In this document: positions 39,606 to 49,789 of the stretch, piece by piece
How the letters are laid out: each line of letters opens with the position of its first letter
How positions within the stretch are numbered: position 1 is the stretch's first letter
NCBI GenBank assembly: GCA_021781455.1
Contig: JAJXWV010000075.1
Span: 1 to 64,000, forward strand
DNA length: 64,000 bases
Origin: Acidobacteriota bacterium
Lineage (GTDB): Bacteria > Acidobacteriota > Thermoanaerobaculia > Gp7-AA8
Direction: 5' to 3'
Translations under genes and position numbers: made by a program
The notes under the pieces: model-generated
What the model was told of the DNA's origin: nothing
The model's input: only the letters and a program-made list of their open reading frames with translations
The model's database searches: none

Positions 39606-41225
39606 ATGAAGCGGCTTCTCGTACTCTGCGCGCTCTTCGCATTCGCCAACACCGCTGTCGGGCAGACCGCCGGCCGGTACATCGTCGGCACGCGCCATCC
39701 GTCGCTGCAGGGCGCACGAGAAATCCTGACCAACGAGCTCGAGCCGCGCAGCTTCCGCACAGCCGTTCCGTTCGAGTCGATCGACGGCTTCGCGGTCGAC
39801 CTCCTTCCCGATGAAGTGACACGGCTCCGGCATTCGCCGAATGTCCGTTATGTCGAGCTCGATCAGGACGTCCACGCCCTGGCCGACACCATCGTCCCCG
39901 GAACCGAGACCATCCCGTTCGGCGTGACGATGATCAACGCGCCCGCGGTCTGGCAGTACAGCAAGGGCGGCGGGGTGATGAGCGGCATGCCGACCGTTCA
40001 TATCGCCATCATCGACACCGGCATCGCCTATCAGCACCCCGAGCTCGTGTCCGCGTTCCGGGGCGGCTGGAATGAAATCACGCAGCAGCCGGACCCGCTG
40101 GACGACAATGGACACGGCACCCACGTCGCCGGAACGATCGCCGCGGCCCAGGACGGATCGGGAGTCGTCGGTGTCGCGCCTCAGGCCGACATCTATTCGA
40201 TCAAGGTCCTCGATTCCTGCGGGAGCGGCCAGCTGTCGCGGATCGTCCAGGCCATCGACTGGGTGCTCAACGCCAAGAAAGTGATCGGCGGCAACTGGAT
40301 CATGAGTCTTTCGCCCGGCTCCGACCAGCCATCTCAGGCCGAGACCGAGGCCTTTCAACGCGCCGCCGACGGCGGGATCCTCGCGTTCGCGGCCTCCGGA
40401 AACAACTACAGCGACAACCCGGTCGACGGGCTCGCATTCCCCGCCGCGCTTCCGACGGTCGTCTCCGTCGGTGCTGTCGACTCGGCGGGGCAGATCGCAT
40501 ACTTCTCGCAACGCGGAAGGGATCTGAAAATTGTGGCGCCTGGGATGGAAACGCTGTCGACAGCCTTTGGCGAAAAGGTAACGACCAGCGACGGTCGAGT
40601 TATGTTCGGTACGCTCGGCGAGGCCGAGAAGCTCTGCTTACCGAGCCCTTCGATCGTGAGCCTGCCCTTTGTCTTCTGCAATCTTGGTGGTCCCTCCGAT
40701 TACCCGCCATCTGTGCGAGGCAAGATCGCTCTCGTCGAGCGGGGTACGTTCACATTCTTCGAGAAAGCCGAGTACGCAAAGCTCGCAGGAGCGGCCGCCG
40801 TTGTCGTTTACAACAACACCAGCGGGATTTTCGTGGCTTCTTTGGGTACTCCGGTCTCTGCGAATTCGATTGCCCCATTCGTGTTGATCTCTCAGCAGGA
40901 TGGCACGGCCCTGAGATCAACTCCAGACGCGCTCGTAACCCTTTCATTCGGTTGCCCCGGGCACTTACTCATGCAGGGAACGTCCATGGCTACGCCGCAT
41001 GCCGCCGCCGCAGCTGCTCTGCTCTGGTCCATGGCACCTGACGCGACGGCCAGCCAGATCGAGAACGCGATGCTGAACACAGCCCGCGATCTCGGAGCGC
41101 CCGGCTATGACACGACGTACGGCTTCGGCCTGGTCGACGTGCTCGCCGCAGCGAGGGTCGTCGCGCCGCAATTCTTCGCCGCGCACGCGCCCACCGGCCG
41201 TCCCTTCCCTCGGCGCGGCCACTAA
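39606..41225 (+). CDS. Secreted subtilisin-like S8 peptidase with PA-domain insert (first of a tandem pair)
   Basis: 539 residues: signal peptide (about 1-19), an I9-type propeptide (RYIVGTRHPSLQGAR...VRYVELDQDV), then the subtilase domain with Asp137 (IIDTGIAYQHP), His170 (GHGTHVAGT) and Ser460 (GTSMATPH). A PA domain (about 330-430, IALVERGTFTFFEKAEYAKL) is inserted before the Ser motif. The C terminus is PTGRPFPRRGH, almost the same as that of the next gene. The insert region (about 40510-40990) is visibly less GC-rich and uses codons such as TTA before non-Gly residues, unlike the rest. Probably a secreted degradative protease. Confidence 0.93.
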   Translation: MKRLLVLCALFAFANTAVGQTAGRYIVGTRHPSLQGAREILTNELEPRSFRTAVPFESIDGFAVDLLPDEVTRLRHSPNVRYVELDQDVHALADTIVPGTETIPFGVTMINAPAVWQYSKGGGVMSGMPTVHIAIIDTGIAYQHPELVSAFRGGWNEITQQPDPLDDNGHGTHVAGTIAAAQDGSGVVGVAPQADIYSIKVLDSCGSGQLSRIVQAIDWVLNAKKVIGGNWIMSLSPGSDQPSQAETEAFQRAADGGILAFAASGNNYSDNPVDGLAFPAALPTVVSVGAVDSAGQIAYFSQRGRDLKIVAPGMETLSTAFGEKVTTSDGRVMFGTLGEAEKLCLPSPSIVSLPFVFCNLGGPSDYPPSVRGKIALVERGTFTFFEKAEYAKLAGAAAVVVYNNTSGIFVASLGTPVSANSIAPFVLISQQDGTALRSTPDALVTLSFGCPGHLLMQGTSMATPHAAAAAALLWSMAPDATASQIENAMLNTARDLGAPGYDTTYGFGLVDVLAAARVVAPQFFAAHAPTGRPFPRRGH

Positions 41226-41380
41226 CCCGTTTCGCCCTCCCTGAGCCACGGTCGCGTCCGCTTTCTTCCACGAAGCCAGTGGCGGGCGGTGTAACGACAA
41301 TTTCGTATTTCGATTGACCCCTCTCGGAATTTGCGCCGGGGCAGAAAACCTTCTGCACAGAAACGCAACGAGGGAGCCAA

Positions 41381-43216
41381 ATGCAGCGAGCCATTGCCGT
41401 TCTTGCGGTCGCATTCCTTGCGGTGTCTGCCTTCGCCCAACAGCAGACTCATCGGTTCGTGGTCGGAGTCCGCGCCCAGCGTGACCATCACGCTCTCGTC
41501 AAAGAAGCCATCGACCTCGATGCACCGGCGCTGGCCTCGCGCAGTTTCCAGGACTTCAGCCACATCGACCAGTTCGCGGCCGACCTGACCGACGACGAGG
41601 CCGCGGTGCTCCGGGAACGGAGCGACGTCCGTTTCGTCGAGCCGGTCATGACCGTCCACGCCTATGAGACGCCGGCCGTTCGCGCGCCATTCAAGGCCGT
41701 CCCGCAATTCCGCGATCCGAACGTGCAGACCATCCCCTACGGCATCACGATGGTCCACGCGCCGGATACCTGGGTGGCCGACCACGGTGACAACGTCAAC
41801 GTGGCCATCATCGACACAGGGATCGACTACACGCATCCCGACCTGAAGGACGAGTACGCCGGCGGCTACAACGCAATCTGCGCTTCCGACATCAATTGTG
41901 TAAACACCGCGAAAGTCACTGATCCCCTCGACGACAACGGGCACGGAACGCACGTGGCCGGGATCGTCGCCGCCGAGGACAACTCCATCGGTGTGGTCGG
42001 AGTGGCCCCGCACGCGCGAATCTGGTCCATCAAGGTCCTCGACAGCTCCGGCAGCGGAAGTACCGCGGACATCTCCGCGGGCATCGACTGGGTCGTGGCC
42101 AAGAAGGCCGCGATCGGGGGCAACTGGATCATCAACATGTCGCTGGGAATCTGCGCAGATCCCACGAACACCCAGTGTGCGTCGACGCCCCCGCTGTCGA
42201 TGCAGAGCGCCTGTCAAAGGGCCTCCGACGCCGGAGTGCTGATCTTCGCTGCCTCCGGAAACGACTCCGCCGCCGGCGCACCGGCTCCGGTCGGCTATCC
42301 GGCCGCGTTCTCGAGCGTCATGGCGGTCGGTGCCGTCGATTCGACACAGACGATTGCCGACTTCTCGAATCAGGGGCCGGAGCTGGCTGTCGTCGCCCCG
42401 GGTGTGGATGTGCTTTCGACCTATCCGGTGGGCCAGGGCGTGAACTCCTACGCACAGAAGTCCTCGACGGTGTACAACGCGGACGGGCTGGCCGGCTCGA
42501 AACAGGGCACTGTGACCGGCCGCTTCGTCTACTGCGGAATCGGTGCGAGCGCCTCCGACTTTCCTGCTGCCGTGAAGGGAAACATCGCCCTGATCGAGCG
42601 CGGCACGGAAACGTTCAATACGAAGACGAAGAACGCCGTGGCCGCGGGCGCATCGGCCGTCATCATCTACAACTGCTCCGTGGCCGCATCGCCGAGCACC
42701 TGCGGCAACGACGATTTCAGCGGCGGGTGGACGCTGATCGGGAAGGTCGATTCCACCGGCCAGGCAAACCGCGGCTGCTCGGATCCGACCAGCCCGGTGT
42801 TCAGCACCTGCAAGGACGATCCCGCCGATCTGGCCTATCCGTGGCCGGTGACGATCCGCCTGGACAACGCCGACGGCCTGGCCTTCCGTTCGGACTCGAA
42901 TGCCACGGTCACGGCGGCGAATCTCGCGGACGACTACGCGACGCTGAGCGGAACCTCGATGGCCACTCCCCATGCGGTGGGCGTGGCCGCGCTGGTCTGG
43001 TCCGCGGCGCCGACCGCCACGGCCAGCCAGGTGCGGCAGACCATCGTCTCGACCGCTCACGATCTGGGAGTCCCGGGGCAGGATCCGGTCTACGGGTTCG
43101 GCCTGGTGGACGCGCTCGCCGCGACCAAGTCGATTGCGCCGCAGATCTTCGGCTCCGGCGCCACACCGCCGAAGGCGCCGCCGACCGGCCGACCGTACCT
43201 GAAGCGCGGGCACTGA
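41381..43216 (+). CDS. Secreted subtilisin-like S8 peptidase with PA-domain insert (second of a tandem pair)
   Basis: 611 residues, a paralogue of the preceding gene in the same order: signal peptide (about 1-19), I9 propeptide (THRFVVGVRAQ...DVRFVEPVM), catalytic Asp145 (IIDTGIDYTHP), His188 (GHGTHVAGI) and Ser526 (GTSMATPH), PA domain (GNIALIERGTETFNTKTKNA). It has more Cys residues than its neighbour (CASDINC, CSVAASPSTC, CSDPTSPVFSTC), suggesting disulfides in an extracellular form. It ends PPTGRPYLKRGH. The 155-base gap between the genes allows a separate promoter. Confidence 0.94.
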   Translation: MQRAIAVLAVAFLAVSAFAQQQTHRFVVGVRAQRDHHALVKEAIDLDAPALASRSFQDFSHIDQFAADLTDDEAAVLRERSDVRFVEPVMTVHAYETPAVRAPFKAVPQFRDPNVQTIPYGITMVHAPDTWVADHGDNVNVAIIDTGIDYTHPDLKDEYAGGYNAICASDINCVNTAKVTDPLDDNGHGTHVAGIVAAEDNSIGVVGVAPHARIWSIKVLDSSGSGSTADISAGIDWVVAKKAAIGGNWIINMSLGICADPTNTQCASTPPLSMQSACQRASDAGVLIFAASGNDSAAGAPAPVGYPAAFSSVMAVGAVDSTQTIADFSNQGPELAVVAPGVDVLSTYPVGQGVNSYAQKSSTVYNADGLAGSKQGTVTGRFVYCGIGASASDFPAAVKGNIALIERGTETFNTKTKNAVAAGASAVIIYNCSVAASPSTCGNDDFSGGWTLIGKVDSTGQANRGCSDPTSPVFSTCKDDPADLAYPWPVTIRLDNADGLAFRSDSNATVTAANLADDYATLSGTSMATPHAVGVAALVWSAAPTATASQVRQTIVSTAHDLGVPGQDPVYGFGLVDALAATKSIAPQIFGSGATPPKAPPTGRPYLKRGH

Positions 43217-43240
43217 GCAGGCGTTAGGCGGGCATAATCA

Positions 43241-43370
43241 GGAGTGCGGACGTCCTCGTCCGCATCCGCCGGACGTCTCGTCCGGCGGTGATACATCCGG
43301 ACACGGCGAAGCGATCGGACGAGGACGTCCGATCGCCGCCGACGGGACGTCCGCACTCCGAGTGACGCTT
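43241..43370. repeat. GGACGTCCTCGTCC palindrome cluster
   Basis: GAGTGCGGACGTCCTCGTCCG on the left, GACGGGACGTCCGCACTCCG on the right, with GCCGGACGTCTCGTCCGGC and GATCGGACGAGGACGTCCGATC inside. A cruciform-like intergenic element; no gene. Confidence 0.8.
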
Positions 43371-43431
43371 CGCCGGTCGAGAATGACACTCTCACCGTCC
43401 GGCACTCGTCACTTCGTTATCATCGCCCGCC

Positions 43432-44394
43432 ATGAAGCTCGTCGTCGTAGCACCGGAGTCGTTCCAGGATCTCGCTCTTCTTCGGCGGCTGGAGTCGCGT
43501 GACCTCGCCATCGTCGTCTCCGAATCGACGGAAGTCCTGAAACGGGCCATCGCCGATGCCGATGCCATTGCGCTCGCGCCCCGTCACGGGCGGCTCCTGC
43601 GCGAGCTGTGGCCCCGCGCCTCCAAGCTCCGCTGGGTGCACACCCTCGGCGCAGGCGTGGACACGCTGCTCTTCGACGAGGTCGCGCACAGCGGCGTGAT
43701 CGTCACCAACTCCCGCGGCCTTTTTGCCGACGCGCTGGCCGAGTTCGTCATCGCGGCGATGCTGTGGTTTGCGAAAGATCTGCGCCGCCTCGCCGACAAT
43801 CAGCGCCAGCACCGATGGGAGCCGTACACGGTGCAGCGGCTGGAGGGACTCACCGTCGGGATCATCGGCTACGGAGGGATCGGACGCGCCGTTGCGCGCC
43901 GGTCGCACGCTCTCGGCATGCACGTCATCGCCACGCGCCGGCGCAGCGAGCTGGCCAGCGGCGACGCCATCGTGAGCCGCATGTACGAGGCTCGCGAGAT
44001 CGACGCGCTCGTCGCCGAGTCGTCCTACCTCGTGCTCTCCACGCCGCTGACCGCATCGACGTATCGCCTGATGAACGCCAACAGGTTGTCGCTGATGCGC
44101 AGCGACTCGGTCCTGATCAACGTCAGCCGCGGCGAAGTGGTCGACGAACGAGTTCTGGTCGGACTCCTGCGCGATCATCGGATTCGCGGCGCGGCTCTCG
44201 ACGTCTTCGAGAGCGAGCCGCTGCCCCAGTACGACCCGCTGTGGGCGCAGGACAACGTTCTGATCTCGCCCCACAGCGCCGACCACACCGGCGACTCCCA
44301 CGCCCGCTCGATGGCGTTCTTCCTCGAGCAGCTGGACCGTTTCCAGCGAGGCGAGCCGCTCGAGAGTGTCGTCGACAAGCAGGAGCGGTACTGA
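43432..44394 (+). CDS. D-2-hydroxyacid dehydrogenase family protein
   Basis: 320 residues. The NAD-binding motif is VGIIGYGGIGRAVARRS; catalytic residues are Arg in NVSRGEVVDE, Glu in DVFESEPLP and His in ISPHSADHTGDS. The substrate-binding N-terminal part is short and ends LRWVHTLGAGVDTLLF. It oxidises or reduces a 2-hydroxy/2-oxo acid; the substrate is unknown. It is flanked by palindromic repeats on both sides and seems to be a single-gene unit. Confidence 0.92.
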   Translation: MKLVVVAPESFQDLALLRRLESRDLAIVVSESTEVLKRAIADADAIALAPRHGRLLRELWPRASKLRWVHTLGAGVDTLLFDEVAHSGVIVTNSRGLFADALAEFVIAAMLWFAKDLRRLADNQRQHRWEPYTVQRLEGLTVGIIGYGGIGRAVARRSHALGMHVIATRRRSELASGDAIVSRMYEAREIDALVAESSYLVLSTPLTASTYRLMNANRLSLMRSDSVLINVSRGEVVDERVLVGLLRDHRIRGAALDVFESEPLPQYDPLWAQDNVLISPHSADHTGDSHARSMAFFLEQLDRFQRGEPLESVVDKQERY

Positions 44395-44399
44395 GCCGA

Positions 44400-44484
44400 C
44401 GCAGGGACGCGCAGCAGCGCGTCCGCAACCCTGCTCACTTCCTGCCGACCACAGCTGCGGACGCGCTGCTGCGCGTCCCTACGC
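44400..44484. repeat. GGGACGCGCAGCAGCGCGTCC palindrome
   Basis: GCAGGGACGCGCAGCAGCGC on the left and GCGGACGCGCTGCTGCGCG on the right are inverted copies about 40 bases apart. It ends six bases before the groES -35 box. Confidence 0.8.
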
Positions 44485-44490
44485 TCCCCC

Positions 44491-44545
44491 TTGACAGAAT
44501 AATCCGTCGCACCTATTGTTAGCACTCACAAAGCCTGAGTGCCAG
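44491..44545 (+). promoter_or_regulatory. groESL promoter with CIRCE operator
   Basis: -35 TTGACA (44491-44496), a 17-base spacer, -10 TATTGT (44514-44519), then the CIRCE inverted repeat TTAGCACTC (44519-44527), nine bases, GAGTGCCAG (44537-44545), which differs from the consensus GAGTGCTAA at two positions. This predicts HrcA repression of the chaperonin operon; hrcA itself is not in the window. Confidence 0.92.
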
Positions 44546-44629
44546 CCACTCGGCTCCTTCAGAGCACCTTATCGGCGGGCCCACCCGCTCGTAAACTCAA
44601 GAAAACACACCCGAAAGGAGAAGTCACGA

Positions 44630-44941
44630 ATGGCAACATCAACGGCAGTAAGCCTCAAGATCCGCCCGCTTTACGACCGCATCGTCGTCCGGCGCCTCGA
44701 CGTCAAGGAGCAGGTGCGAGGCGGCATCATCATTCCCGACACGGCGAAGGAAAAGCCCCAGGAGGCCGAAGTCATCGCGGTCGGCGACGGCAAGTACGAC
44801 GACAACGGCAAGAGGATCAAGCTCGACGTCAAGAAGGGCGACAAGATCCTGATCGGCAAGTACTCGGGAACGGACATCAAGCTCGAGGACATCGAATACA
44901 CGATCCTTCGCGAGGACGAAGTTCTCGCCATCGTCGAGTAG
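44630..44941 (+). CDS. groES: Co-chaperonin GroES
   Basis: 103 residues, the heptameric lid of the GroEL chamber. Recognised by LKIRPLYDRIVVRRLDVKEQ, the mobile loop GGIIIPDTAKEKPQEAEVIA, VGDGKYDDNG and KYSGTDIKLEDIEYTILRED. The start is supported by AAAGGAG nine bases upstream (44614-44620). It is the first gene of the groES-groEL operon behind the CIRCE promoter. Confidence 0.97.
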   Translation: MATSTAVSLKIRPLYDRIVVRRLDVKEQVRGGIIIPDTAKEKPQEAEVIAVGDGKYDDNGKRIKLDVKKGDKILIGKYSGTDIKLEDIEYTILREDEVLAIVE

Positions 44942-44965
44942 GCGCGCGCACAACCCGGCTCCGCC

Positions 44966-46701
<1,736 letters not shown>

Positions 46702-46746
46702 GACCCAGGCATTCCTGCCTGCGCCGCAAGGACAATTTGCCACAAG

Positions 46747-46780
46747 AAGGGCGAGTCGAAAGACTCGCCCTTCACTTTTT
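46747..46780 (+). terminator. Rho-independent terminator of the groESL operon
   Basis: A perfect 11-base stem AAGGGCGAGTC / GACTCGCCCTT with a GAAA loop, followed by CACTTTTT. It lies 45 bases after the groEL stop and also marks the 3' end of the convergent small gene. Confidence 0.93.
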
Positions 46781-47043
46781 CTCAGGCATGAGCACGGAGG
46801 CCAGCCGATCGCTTGCAAAGACCAGGCGCATGATTCCGTCGCTGGTCTTGTAGACCCAGATATCGGTGGGCGTTCCCTTGATGACCTGCGAAGGCGCTCC
46901 GAGAACATTCAGAACCTCGCGCCTCGTCAGTCCCGGCCGCAGTCCGGCTGAGGCTTGCCATACTCGATGCGCAGCGCCGCAGGCTGTGCGAACAGCGGAA
47001 CACAAACGGTCGCGGTAAGGATCGCGTCGACAAGGATTCGCAT
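46772..47043 (-). pseudogene. Small secreted BamE/SmpA-like protein, frameshifted
   Basis: The N-terminal frame starts at ATG 47043 with GAGGAGG seven bases upstream and a signal peptide (MRILVDAILTATVCVPLFAQ), but stops at 46927 after 38 codons. The adjacent frame continues with GLTRREVLNVLGAPSQVIKG then TDIWVYKTSDGIMRLVFASDR, similar to BamE/SmpA-type domains (GLTxxEVxxxLGxP). A single-base slip near 46935-46950 would join them. So this is a recent pseudogene or a sequencing error in a periplasmic protein. The second frame alone lacks a good start. Confidence 0.6.
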
Positions 47044-47415
47044 GCTGGTGCCTCCTCGGACAGTGAGTCGCGCGCCAGTCCTCAATCTAGGTCCCCCCTC
47101 TCGACAGCAACGGCGTTCAATTCCGACAGTGACGAGGGCTGCCGATCCAGAGTTCTCGACGAAAGGCCTGAGGACTCCCTTCGCTTTTAGGCGACCGTGC
47201 GGAAGCGCTGACCGCCTGGAGCTGCCGAGGCCGAGGCATATTCGTCGAGGGAAGCATGTGGACGTCTGCAAACGGCGTGTTTTCAAGATCTTCTTTGCTT
47301 CCGGCATCAACATTGCTGGCCACGCGAAGCAGACCAGCGGAGATCTCGACAAGGACGGCGTAATCCGTCCTTTTTCTTTTTGCGCCATCGCGCCAGGGAT
47401 CGGAGGAGGGCTTCG
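47044..47415. other. Gene-poor 372-base gap with a terminator
   Basis: No coding sequence with family support. It ends with a rho-independent terminator on the plus strand (47351-47381) although no plus-strand gene lies upstream before groEL, whose own terminator is 570 bases earlier. An unidentified small RNA upstream of the terminator is possible; I could not match it to tmRNA, SRP, RNase P or 6S. Confidence 0.4.
47351..47381 (+). terminator. Rho-independent terminator without an obvious gene
   Basis: Stem AAGGACGG / CCGTCCTT (47351-47358 and 47365-47372) with loop CGTAAT, followed by TTTCTTTTT. It is oriented for plus-strand transcription and lies 35 bases before the ATG of the following small gene. 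Confidence 0.8.
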
Positions 47416-47688
47416 ATGCGACAGTGGACGATGAAACTTCCGCGGGAGCTGCGGCACGGAGGCACTACCTACCGAATCGAGGTGATCGGCGTCGAGCGCA
47501 GTGACCGGACATGGGAAGGACGGCTCCGGTTCAGCGACGGTGACGAGAAGTCGGTCACGACCGGCGAAGAGACGAGCCAGCCGAATCGCGACGCACTCGA
47601 GTACTGGGCCACCGGCCTGGAAGTCGTCTATCTCGAGGGAGCTCTGCAGCGCGCCATCGACGCAGCGAATCGAGGAGGCTCGTCATGA
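47416..47688 (+). CDS. Hypothetical protein, first gene of a two-gene unit
   Basis: 90 residues (MRQWTMKLPRELRHGGTTYR...). The start is supported by GGAGGAGGG six bases upstream, so the longer upstream frame is rejected. No signal or membrane segment; the middle, GTTYRIEVIGVERSDRTWEG then RLRFSDGDEK, looks like a small beta-rich domain. Not recognised. Its stop overlaps the start of the next gene by ATGA. Confidence 0.7.
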   Translation: MRQWTMKLPRELRHGGTTYRIEVIGVERSDRTWEGRLRFSDGDEKSVTTGEETSQPNRDALEYWATGLEVVYLEGALQRAIDAANRGGSS

Positions 47689-47951
47689 GACTCGAGCCGA
47701 TGGAGCTGTACGTGCTGGACTGCTTTCGAAGACGGGGCAAGGTTTCCCTGCGCCTCGACGAAATCGTCGCTGGCTGCACCGTCACACGCCGCAATGCCCT
47801 GACCCTGGCGCTGCTCCAGCTTTCCGACGATCAACACCTCGTGACACGACGAAAGGCGCGCGGAGGCGACATCATCGAGCTCACCGAAGAGGGAAAGCAC
47901 TACGTCGCGCTGGCCGGCGACGAAGCCCGTGATCACATGGAGCGCGGCTGA
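47685..47951 (+). CDS. Hypothetical winged-helix-like protein
   Basis: 88 residues. MELYVLDCFRRRGKVSLRLD, ALTLALLQLSDDQHLVTRRK and GGDIIELTEEGKHYVAL have the pattern of a winged-helix domain (LT.EGK at the end, as in many such regulators). It is translationally coupled to the preceding gene, so the pair may be a small regulatory unit; no partner or target is evident. Confidence 0.65.
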   Translation: MRLEPMELYVLDCFRRRGKVSLRLDEIVAGCTVTRRNALTLALLQLSDDQHLVTRRKARGGDIIELTEEGKHYVALAGDEARDHMERG

Positions 47952-47970
47952 ACGCAGTGCGCTGAAAACA

Positions 47971-48002
47971 AAACGGGCGAGCCCTGGTGGGCTCGCCCGT
48001 TT
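47971..48002. terminator. Bidirectional terminator between convergent genes
   Basis: A perfect 14-base stem AAACGGGCGAGCCC / GGGCTCGCCCGTTT with a TGGT loop. T-runs follow on the plus strand and A-runs precede it (AAAACAAAAC), so it can work for both the 47.7 kb unit and the GGDEF/EAL gene. Confidence 0.92.
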
Positions 48003-48030
48003 CGTTTGGTGGACCCAAATGCGCTAGCTC

Positions 48031-49710
48031 TCAATGCTGCATGCGCAGCACGTCTGCAAGCGCGGGAGCGGGCATGGGCGCTCCGAAAAAGAATCCCTGC
48101 ATGTCGGCGCAGCGGCGGTCGAGGAGGTACGACAGCTGCGCCTTGGTCTCGACGCCCTCGGCAACGATGCCGAGATCGAGGCCTTTGGCCATCATGATCA
48201 TGGCCCGGACGATGGCGGCGTCATCCGAGCGGTCGGTGACGTGGTGCACGAAGTTGGGGGCGATCTTCACCGAGTCGATCGGCATTTCTTTGAGGCGCAC
48301 GAATGATCCGCCGCCGGTGCCGAAGTCGTCGATGGTGAGGCGGACGCCGATGTCCTTGAGCGAGCGCATCAGATCGACGGCGCGATCATTGGAGTTCAGC
48401 GTGCCCTCGGCGATCTCCAGCTCCACCGAGCGCGGGCTGAGATGCTGACTGGCGATGGCTTCGTCGACGCTGCGCACGAACGGTTCCCCGACGGCGAGCT
48501 GGCGCGCGGAAATGTTGATAGCCACGCGCACGTCGCGAAGCCCTTCGTGCTGCCACTGCTTGGCCTGACGGCATGCTTCGCCGATGACCCAGGTTCCGAT
48601 TCGCTCGGCCAGGCCGCCCTCTTCGGCGGCTTCAAGGAATGCATTCGGACCGAGGACGCCGAGCTGCGGATGGCGCCAGCGCAGGAGGGCCTCGATGCAG
48701 TCGATGCGGCCGGTCTGCACGTTGACTTCGGGATGGTAGTAGAGCTCGAGCTCGTTGCGGTCGAGCGCCGAGCGGACGCTCGCGGCGATGGCGGCGCGCT
48801 GCAGGGCGCGGGCATTCAGCTCCGGCTCGTGGAACTGGTAGCGTCCACGTCCGCGCTCTTTCGCGCTCAGCATCGCAGCCGCCGCAGCCCGGATCAGGTT
48901 CTCCGCATCGGTGCCGTCTTCCGGCAGCACGGCGATACCGATGCTGGCGTGCATCTCGATCTCCCGTCCCTCGATGACGAACGGGTGGGACAGCGCGTTG
49001 AGCACGCGCTGCGAGGCGATGGCAGCGTCGGTCCCGCTCTTCACCTTGGCCAGGAGGATCATGAATTCGTCTTCACCATAGCGGGCCAGCGAGTCTTCTT
49101 CACGCACGCAGGCGCTCAGGCGATCGGCCACGGCCTTCAGCACTCGATCGCCGAATCCACGGCCAAACGAGGCGTTGATCACCTCGAAACGGTCGAGGTC
49201 GAGAAGCAGCACGGCCATCGGAGTGCCGCGCCGGCGCGCCTGCGCCAGGGCCACTTCGGTGCGGTCGACGAACAGCATGCGGTTGGGCAGCTGGGTGAGC
49301 GTGTCGTGGTAGGCCTGGAACTCGAACCGCTCCACGGCGACGCGCTGTTCGGTGATGTCGAACATCGCCCCTTCGAGAACCGGGGTGTGGTCCGGGTCTT
49401 CGACCAGTTTCAGGTTCTGCATGACCCACACGACGCGTCCATCTTTACCGCGCATGGCTACCTCGATGCTGGAAACGATCCCCAGATCGCGCAGGGCCGC
49501 CGTCACTGTGTGGAAGTCCGAGGCGTTGGTGTAGTCGAACAGCCCATGGGACAGGAGTTCCTGGCGGGAACCGAAGCCGAGCATCCGTGCGCAGGCTTCA
49601 TTGCAGTCCAGCAGCCGTCCGTCCATGGCCTGACGAAAGGTGGCCACGAGCTCTAACGGTGCGAATGGGGAGTAGTTGCTCATACAAGTCTGGCAGTACA
49701 CGTTTGCCAT
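48031..49710 (-). CDS. PAS-GGDEF-EAL c-di-GMP signalling protein
   Basis: 559 residues, no membrane segment. A PAS domain (about 15-125, GRLLDCNEACARMLGF...GAMFDITEQR) is followed by GGDEF (about 135-295) and EAL (about 305-555). The cyclase motif is YGEDEF rather than GGDEF, so the cyclase is probably inactive or regulatory. The EAL domain keeps the residues I expect for catalysis: EALLRW, INISARQL, EIAE, IDDFGTG, Lys in VKIA, AEGVET and QGFFF. It is therefore more likely a phosphodiesterase. The N terminus carries CQTC. It lies 79 bases downstream of a response-regulator gene on the same strand and may belong to that operon. Confidence 0.92.
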   Translation of the reverse strand: MANVYCQTCMSNYSPFAPLELVATFRQAMDGRLLDCNEACARMLGFGSRQELLSHGLFDYTNASDFHTVTAALRDLGIVSSIEVAMRGKDGRVVWVMQNLKLVEDPDHTPVLEGAMFDITEQRVAVERFEFQAYHDTLTQLPNRMLFVDRTEVALAQARRRGTPMAVLLLDLDRFEVINASFGRGFGDRVLKAVADRLSACVREEDSLARYGEDEFMILLAKVKSGTDAAIASQRVLNALSHPFVIEGREIEMHASIGIAVLPEDGTDAENLIRAAAAAMLSAKERGRGRYQFHEPELNARALQRAAIAASVRSALDRNELELYYHPEVNVQTGRIDCIEALLRWRHPQLGVLGPNAFLEAAEEGGLAERIGTWVIGEACRQAKQWQHEGLRDVRVAINISARQLAVGEPFVRSVDEAIASQHLSPRSVELEIAEGTLNSNDRAVDLMRSLKDIGVRLTIDDFGTGGGSFVRLKEMPIDSVKIAPNFVHHVTDRSDDAAIVRAMIMMAKGLDLGIVAEGVETKAQLSYLLDRRCADMQGFFFGAPMPAPALADVLRMQH

Positions 49711-49789
49711 ACTTCACGCTAAGTGCACGGGGGGAACTTTGCTATCGATCGATGGTTAAGGGGGGGTCTACCGAAGGATAGACGCGGCT

